Shown piece by piece: positions 60,160 to 64,000 of a stretch of 64,000 nucleotides of DNA. Made by a program: the position numbers and the translations under genes. Source of the stretch: Chloroflexota bacterium (GTDB lineage: Bacteria > Chloroflexota > Dehalococcoidia > DSTF01 > RBG-16-68-14); assembly GCA_029262675.1 (NCBI GenBank), contig JAJCYW010000020.1, forward strand, positions 1-64,000. The letters run 5' to 3'. The notes below the pieces were generated by a model. The model searched no databases. It was not told the origin of the DNA and saw only the letters and a program-made list of their open reading frames with translations. Numbering within the stretch: the stretch's first letter is position 1; each line of letters opens with the position of its first letter.

Positions 60160-60232
60160 CTCTTGCTCCTTCTCTGCTGTGGCTGGCACGTTGGCCGGTC
60201 GTCGACCAGAAGCGTCCGGCCAGCCAACCCGG

Positions 60233-60586
60233 TTAGGCCGCAGCCGCGCATTGGTACGCTACCGCTCCACGACTATCCGTTCCCCAGAGGCACTCCACTT
60301 CGCGTACGGCTCGCTCCACGGGTGGACGGGGCATGACCGAGGCCGGGCTCGCGTCGGCTGCCATCAGCCGTCGACCGAAGGCGACGGCCTGGTCGCCCAG
60401 AGCGCTGGCCAGAATCATGGTGCCTCCCAGCACCCCAACAAGGCCCCACAGGAGCCCTTCGGCTCCGCTTGCGGCGTACTCGCCCGCGCCACCCGCAACG
60501 ATAGTCGTTACGCCAATGGCCCCGGAGTACGCGGCGATGAGCCCCGCAGCCACGATTAGGCTTCTCCGAACTACTTCTTCATTCAC
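60233..60586 (-). CDS. Two-helix membrane protein upstream of arsM
   Basis: 117 residues from GTG 60586 (GGAGGGA eight bases upstream; the longer reading has no ribosome site and crosses the promoter). Two helices (SLIVAAGLIAAYSGAIGVTT and GLLWGLVGVLGGTMILASAL) and a C-terminal tail with two Cys. It is likely transcribed with arsM and could be a small membrane partner in arsenic or redox stress. No family is recognised. Confidence 0.55.
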   Translation of the reverse strand: MNEEVVRRSLIVAAGLIAAYSGAIGVTTIVAGGAGEYAASGAEGLLWGLVGVLGGTMILASALGDQAVAFGRRLMAADASPASVMPRPPVERAVREVECLWGTDSRGAVAYQCAAAA

Positions 60587-60999
60587 GACGCTTTCCCTCC
60601 AATGCTCCTCTGCGCTATACCTAGCTGTCCGATACCTAGGCGTACTATACATAGTCATACTATATATGATCCCGCGGTCCTTGTCAACCATGGTAGCGCC
60701 GCATACACAGTCCTTCTGGGCAGACAGCCGGTAAAGAGCGCCAAGAATGCAGCTGTGTCTACGTTGTGCTGCCAGCTCTTCGCGTATAGGCACGGATCTG
60801 CGAGTTTGTGGTGGAGCAAGGCGCTCCCCGGTGGCCAAGGATCGGGCCGAAGGCAGCCCCGTTTGTGTACGCCGAGGGCCTTGGCCGGAACGTGCTGCGG
60901 GCCGGAGGGCGGCAACACGGGCCGAACGGCACTTGGCGAACGTGGCGACGGCAGTCTAAAGTGGCGTATTCGTATCTCGGTGTTGACGAGGGGAACGCG
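60587..60999. other. Intergenic region with AT-rich repeated promoter
   Basis: The left part (about 60612-60672) is an AT-rich block in an otherwise GC-rich setting. ATACCTAG occurs twice 18 bp apart, then ACTATACATAGT and ACTATATATGAT. These look like overlapping -10 boxes and operator half-sites for the minus-strand membrane protein/arsM unit. The remainder, to 60999, has no gene I can support. Confidence 0.5.
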
Positions 61000-61131
61000 A
61001 TGAAGAAGCTCTTGGTCCTAATCGCCATCCTAGCTGGCGCAATTGCCGTCATTCGCCAGCTGCCTGCCGAGCAACGTGCAAGCATCGCGCGGGTGCCGAC
61101 GGCGATGTTAAATCACATGCCTGACGGGTGA
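61000..61131 (+). CDS. 43-residue membrane-anchored peptide
   Basis: MKKLLVLIAILAGAIAVIRQ then a basic tail (LPAEQRASIARVPTAML). ATG 61000 has GAGGGG six bases upstream. The start resembles the 88-residue protein at 24452 (MKKIVGLIVLGAAIVGI), so the two may belong to one group of small anchored proteins. Unknown function. Confidence 0.45.
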   Translation: MKKLLVLIAILAGAIAVIRQLPAEQRASIARVPTAMLNHMPDG

Positions 61132-61591
61132 CCCTGAAGGGCCATTTTGTCTGGCGTGCTCCAGATACTATCTCTCCCACACGAAAGGCCCGGATCGGGC
61201 GCAATCCCTTCACAGGACTCCCCTCCAGGTGGCGCCGCCTCTTTGGAGTAGGTGGAGGCTTGCTCTGATCCGCGGTGACCGCCGCCATTGGGTTCGAGTC
61301 AGCAAAGGATTGACTGAGCGATGTCCAAGCTGAGGGATGACGTCCGGAAGTACGAGGAAGAAACGGGAACGGAGGTCAAGTGCTTCGCCGGCGTCATGCG
61401 ATGCCTGCCTTGCCCCACTTCGGCCTTAGGTTGCCCAGTCGCAGGACGCTCTATGAAGTGATCGGGCGCTTGCACATCAGTCTGGCCGGCGGCGTCGGGC
61501 CGCACAGCCCAGGCTTGAACACAGGCGCAGGGACATTCGGGCAGGTCGTAATTCCCCGCTGAAGAACACACCAGGAGAGGAGACCAATACC
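61132..61591. other. Region without a firm gene
   Basis: 460 bases between two small membrane-protein genes. One plus-strand frame, 61321-61461, would code a 46-residue peptide with a charged start (MSKLRDDVRKYEEETG) and four clustered Cys (CFAGVMRCLPC...GC). Its ribosome site is poor and it looks like a possible remnant of a longer gene. No other content is recognisable. Confidence 0.4.
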
Positions 61592-61741
61592 ATGGCAATA
61601 TTTGCGCTTGTTGAGACGCATCACCAGCCGATCATGGTGGCGCTGTTCGCTATCGTTCTATTTTTCGCGACGGCCTGCTTGCTGCATGACTTCGTTCCTG
61701 TCTGCCATTGGGTCTTCCAATGCGACCACAGGATGCACTGA
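61592..61741 (+). CDS. 49-residue single-pass membrane protein
   Basis: MAIFALVETHHQPIMVALFA begins a short protein with one membrane helix (IMVALFAIVLFFATACLLH) and a Cys/His-rich end (FVPVCHWVFQCDHRMH), which could bind metal. ATG 61592 follows GGAGAGGAG. It precedes the ATC-hydrolase-family gene by 35 bases in the same direction, so it may be part of the same unit. No family is recognised. Confidence 0.5.
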   Translation: MAIFALVETHHQPIMVALFAIVLFFATACLLHDFVPVCHWVFQCDHRMH

Positions 61742-61776
61742 TCTGATCAGGCAAGGGGAAGGACGGGGCAAGGCAG

Positions 61777-62511
61777 ATGAAGGTGGAAGAGCTATCCCAG
61801 TATGGCAAATCGCTGAACGGGCTTCCTGAAGATGCCCTGAAGGCGCAAGAGCGGATCGCGATGGCCGAGATCCGGAACAAGTACGGCTTCATTGGCAGGA
61901 TCCCGTTCTTCATCAAGATGTTTCTTGAGCAAAGGCGTTTGAAGAGGACGTACCCTGAGGCGCACGCACAACTTATGAGCCACGGGCCCGAGGCCAAAGA
62001 ATTTCTGATGCTGGCCGCGATGTTCAACGTCGCGGCAAGGAGCGACGGCCGAGAGCGCGCCTACGAGTTCATGAAGGCTATGTTCCAGAAGGTGGCTGCG
62101 GAGGCTGGCATGACAGCCATGTACCAGGTCGACGAGCTTGTCGAGTGCGAAGGCGACGTCTTCGATAACTTCAAGAAGTTCAACGTAGCGATGTTCGAGG
62201 CCAGTTCGGACATGTATCAGGCCAGGTTCGAGGACGAGACGGACAGGCTCACGATCATCATTGACAGGTGTGTCACTCCGGAACTGGCCAGTGCTTTCGA
62301 TGTCCCCGAGATGGGGAAGATCGGATGCGACTTCGATCTGGCGGGGTATCCGACCATCGTGGACGACGTGAACGCTGAGTTTCGTCGGCCGTGCACCATT
62401 GCGAAGGGCAGCGATCACTGCAAGTTCCTGTTCTATCGCAAAGCCACAGCTCCAGACACAGAAGAGGTTGACGGACACATGGTCAAGTGGGAGAAGTCGC
62501 TCAACAGATAG
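61777..62511 (+). CDS. ATC-hydrolase-family protein
   Basis: 244 residues, soluble. RNKYGFIGRIPFFIKMFLEQ near the start and a C-terminal domain with CDFDLAGYPTIVDDVNAEF, RRPCTIAKGSDHCKFLFYRK. The last motif is the L-2-amino-thiazoline-4-carboxylate hydrolase family end, R...T.A.G.DHC.F, with paired Cys. Family members hydrolyse small S/N ring compounds or are uncharacterised. A second, membrane-anchored member is at 9827. It lies upstream of the SnoaL-like and selenoprotein genes, all on the plus strand. Confidence 0.72.
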   Translation: MKVEELSQYGKSLNGLPEDALKAQERIAMAEIRNKYGFIGRIPFFIKMFLEQRRLKRTYPEAHAQLMSHGPEAKEFLMLAAMFNVAARSDGRERAYEFMKAMFQKVAAEAGMTAMYQVDELVECEGDVFDNFKKFNVAMFEASSDMYQARFEDETDRLTIIIDRCVTPELASAFDVPEMGKIGCDFDLAGYPTIVDDVNAEFRRPCTIAKGSDHCKFLFYRKATAPDTEEVDGHMVKWEKSLNR

Positions 62512-62753
62512 CGTGCGTGCGAACTGCGTCGCGCACACTTCAGTGGAGGGTCCAGGATGTAGATAGCGTTGAATGACAGCACTTACACGATAATACCTTT
62601 TCCATCATCGGGGTATGGTGTGGTGCCCGACAGACTAGCCTCCCTGGGGGTGGTTACCATGGTATAGGAATTTGCGTGTGGTTGAACGGACGGAGTGTCT
62701 CCGGCAGCGTGCGTTTGCGCTGGTAGTGGCGCTGTTGGATAGGAGGGAGCAGC

Positions 62754-63173
62754 ATGACCTCAATAGAAGAAAATAAAGCAGTTGTTCATCAAATAATCGA
62801 CAATTATAACAAAGGGAACCCGGATGCCGCTCATGACCTTATCTCGGAAGATTGCGAGATTCTTGACTGGACAGGCAAACTATACAAGAAACAGGAATTC
62901 ATATCGACTATGAAGGAGTTCATTGCTGCTGTTCCGGACTCTAATCTCATAATAGAAGACGTAATCGCTGAAGGAGATAAAGTAGTAATTCGCCTTACGG
63001 AAAGCGGTACCATGAAAGGAAACTTCATGGGAGTAGAGGCAACTGGAAAGACGTATACACAACCTGCAATCGAGATACATCAAATTGAAAATGGAAAGGT
63101 TATTAGATTATGGACAGTCCGAGACATATTAACTGCAGGTACACAGATGGGTATGTTCCCTCCGATGGAGTAG
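62754..63173 (+). CDS. SnoaL-like (NTF2-fold) protein, AT-rich and probably acquired
   Basis: 139 residues. NKAVVHQIIDNYNKGNPDAA, FISTMKEFIAAVPDSNLIIE, GDKVVIRLTESGTMKGNFMG and the ending IHQIENGKVIRLWTVRD form the SnoaL/ester-cyclase pattern. The fold binds small hydrophobic molecules or isomerises them. Codons are strikingly AT-rich (AAA, ATA, AAT), unlike every neighbour, so the gene looks recently transferred. AGGAGGG lies before the ATG. It is 37 bases from the plus-strand lyase region. Confidence 0.75.
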   Translation: MTSIEENKAVVHQIIDNYNKGNPDAAHDLISEDCEILDWTGKLYKKQEFISTMKEFIAAVPDSNLIIEDVIAEGDKVVIRLTESGTMKGNFMGVEATGKTYTQPAIEIHQIENGKVIRLWTVRDILTAGTQMGMFPPME

Positions 63174-63222
63174 GCCTTGAAATCAATAATCTCTAATAGC
63201 TGCTAGGGTGATGAGGGCATTG

Positions 63223-63915
63223 ATGAGCGAACCGAGCCGATTGGACAGGACTTTCTCCATCATCATGAATCGCATGGTGGAGACTGGCCAGGCGCCGTTC
63301 TACACGGAGATCGCGACAGAGTTGGGAGTTTCTGCCGAAGAAGGCCGGCAAGCACTTCATGATCTCTTTGAAGCAGGAGTCTCCGGGTGGCTGTTTCCAA
63401 ATACGGACTACGTTGCCTCTTTTGCACCGTTCAGCAACATTCCCACCCAATACCGCGTCACCATTGACGGCCACCAGAAGTGGTTCGCACAGTGAGGGTT
63501 CGAGGCGCTAGCGGTCAGCTGGCTCTTTCCAGGCAAGACAGTCCAGACCGATGCTCCGTGCCTGGATTGCGCAGCGGCGATTCGTGTGCAAATGAGGGAC
63601 GGCGTCACCTTGAGCGCCGACCCGGAAGGCATGGTGGCCTACACATCGGTCCCGTTCAGGGAATGGTCCACGGACCTGTCCTTTGCCTGAAGCACCATGA
63701 ACCTCTTCCGGTCGGAAGAGCACGTTCGGAACTGGAGCGGTTTCAAGCCAGACTCAGAGGATGGGATTATGGCGCTGCCTGATATGGCGAAGCTCTTTTC
63801 GGGAAGCCACATGACGCGGCGGCCGGACCCCGACTACATCTCGCAAGGGAAGTATTCCGGCGAGTTTGTCGAAGATCTCGCGGGCATTAGTGAGTCGCAT
63901 TTCTGGGCACCGTAG
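63223..63915 (+). CDS. MerB-like organometal lyase selenoprotein with two in-frame TGA (Sec) codons
   Basis: 230 codons from ATG 63223 to TAG 63915, read through TGA at 63493 (residue 91) and 63688 (residue 156). The N-terminal winged-helix part (APFYTEIATELGVSAEEGRQ) and SFAPFSNIPTQYRVTIDG match alkylmercury lyases. The first TGA follows HQKWFAQ where MerB has YAWC96; the second sits in DLSFA-U-STMNLFRSEEH where MerB has SFCC159. The spacing of 65 codons compares with 63 in MerB. MerB Asp99 is replaced by Glu (U+3). Each TGA is followed by a GGUC-loop hairpin. MerB cleaves carbon-mercury bonds; selenolates would bind mercury even more tightly. From memory, NCBIfam describes a selenocysteine-assisted organometal set with a MerB-like lyase (SaoL) that may be the same family; not verified. 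Confidence 0.85.
63507..63523 (+). promoter_or_regulatory. Candidate bacterial SECIS element 1
   Basis: The RNA can fold as a 6-bp stem GCUAGC/GCUGGC (one G-U pair) around the loop GGUCA. The loop begins 17 nt after the UGA at 63493-63495. In E. coli fdhF the loop GGUCU begins 18 nt after UGA. A mismatch and four further pairs can extend the stem downward. This is the expected SelB-binding signal. Confidence 0.75.
63703..63720 (+). promoter_or_regulatory. Candidate bacterial SECIS element 2
   Basis: CUCUUCC and GGAAGAG form a perfect 7-bp stem closed by GGUC. The loop begins 19 nt after the UGA at 63688-63690. Two independent hairpins with the same loop at nearly the same distance are unlikely by chance. 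Confidence 0.78.
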
Positions 63916-63941
63916 AGCGCGAGGAAAGTAGGAAGATCAGC

Positions 63942-64000
63942 ATGGCATCGATCGAGATGATTGAAGAAGAGGCAGCGACGGGGAAGGTCAAGGAGGTCTA
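63942..64000 (+). CDS. CMD/peroxidase-like protein (3' partial)
   Basis: Only the first 19 codons are in the window: MASIEMIEEEAATGKVKEV. This start is typical of carboxymuconolactone-decarboxylase/alkylhydroperoxidase-like proteins (IEMIEEEEATGKVKEIY). It begins 26 bases after the selenoprotein stop in the same direction and is likely co-transcribed. The CxxC (or UxxC) active site would lie beyond the edge. Confidence 0.6.
   Translation, partial: MASIEMIEEEAATGKVKEV

Noticed and set aside
61299..61598. 99-codon minus-strand ORF in the 61.1-61.6 kb gap
   Set aside because: No ribosome site, no hydrophobic or domain pattern; looks like a chance open frame.
63496..63696. Reading the MerB-like gene as a pseudogene or as separate small ORFs (63208-63495 and 63697-63915)
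   Set aside because: The frame is continuous, the only interruptions are TGA, both fall at catalytic Cys columns and both have SECIS-like hairpins. Random decay would give mixed stops and frameshifts.

Overview
The window is high-GC DNA, probably from a Chloroflexota bacterium of the Dehalococcoidia/SAR202 type. This assignment is inferred from gene content, not from a marker gene. The pointers are double-zinc-ribbon membrane proteins, a DUF2630 protein, ATC-hydrolase-family enzymes, a tandem CaiB/BaiF CoA-transferase, a secreted beta-helix protein with a C-terminal dockerin, and a FlaF-like protein.

Layout. 1-16.4 kb holds zinc-ribbon/membrane/extracellular proteins and lipoproteins, a DUF2630 plus membrane-protein operon behind a G/C-tract palindrome, and an mrfAB-like DNA-repair pair. 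16.6-24.3 kb holds a flavin dehydrogenase, an ArsR regulator overlapping a large molybdopterin oxidoreductase, a DUF1697 gene and two GNAT-like paralogues. 24.4-29.2 kb holds a small membrane protein, a GIN-domain lipoprotein and a 1137-residue beta-helix/dockerin protein.

29.7-46.4 kb is an integrated element bounded by 48-bp direct repeats of the 3' part of tRNA-Gly(TCC). It has an integrase next to the tRNA, a divergent excisionase-like HTH, a DnaB/RepA-like replication ATPase followed by an iteron cluster, and a P27 small terminase subunit. I see no portal, capsid, tail or large terminase. This is the layout of a phage satellite (PICI-like). Its cargo includes a helicase-PLD fusion resembling Mokosh type II defence, an HNH protein and several unknowns.

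46.7-55.2 kb holds a PAS-GGDEF cyclase, the CoA-transferase fusion, a hydrolase-nucleotide cyclase fusion, an aminoglycoside-phosphotransferase-like kinase and a CPA2 antiporter. A decayed tRNA-Gly 3' copy lies at 53265-53309. 55.6-61.1 kb holds a CMD-family protein, a serine protease, and a metal-stress-like set: ECF sigma factor, Cys-rich peptide, DUF2892 protein and ArsM.

The most striking locus is 63223-63915. It is an organomercurial-lyase (MerB)-like gene with two in-frame TGA codons that fall exactly where the two catalytic cysteines are expected. Each TGA is followed after 17-19 nt by a hairpin with a GGUC-type apical loop, as in bacterial SECIS elements. I read it as a lyase with two selenocysteines.
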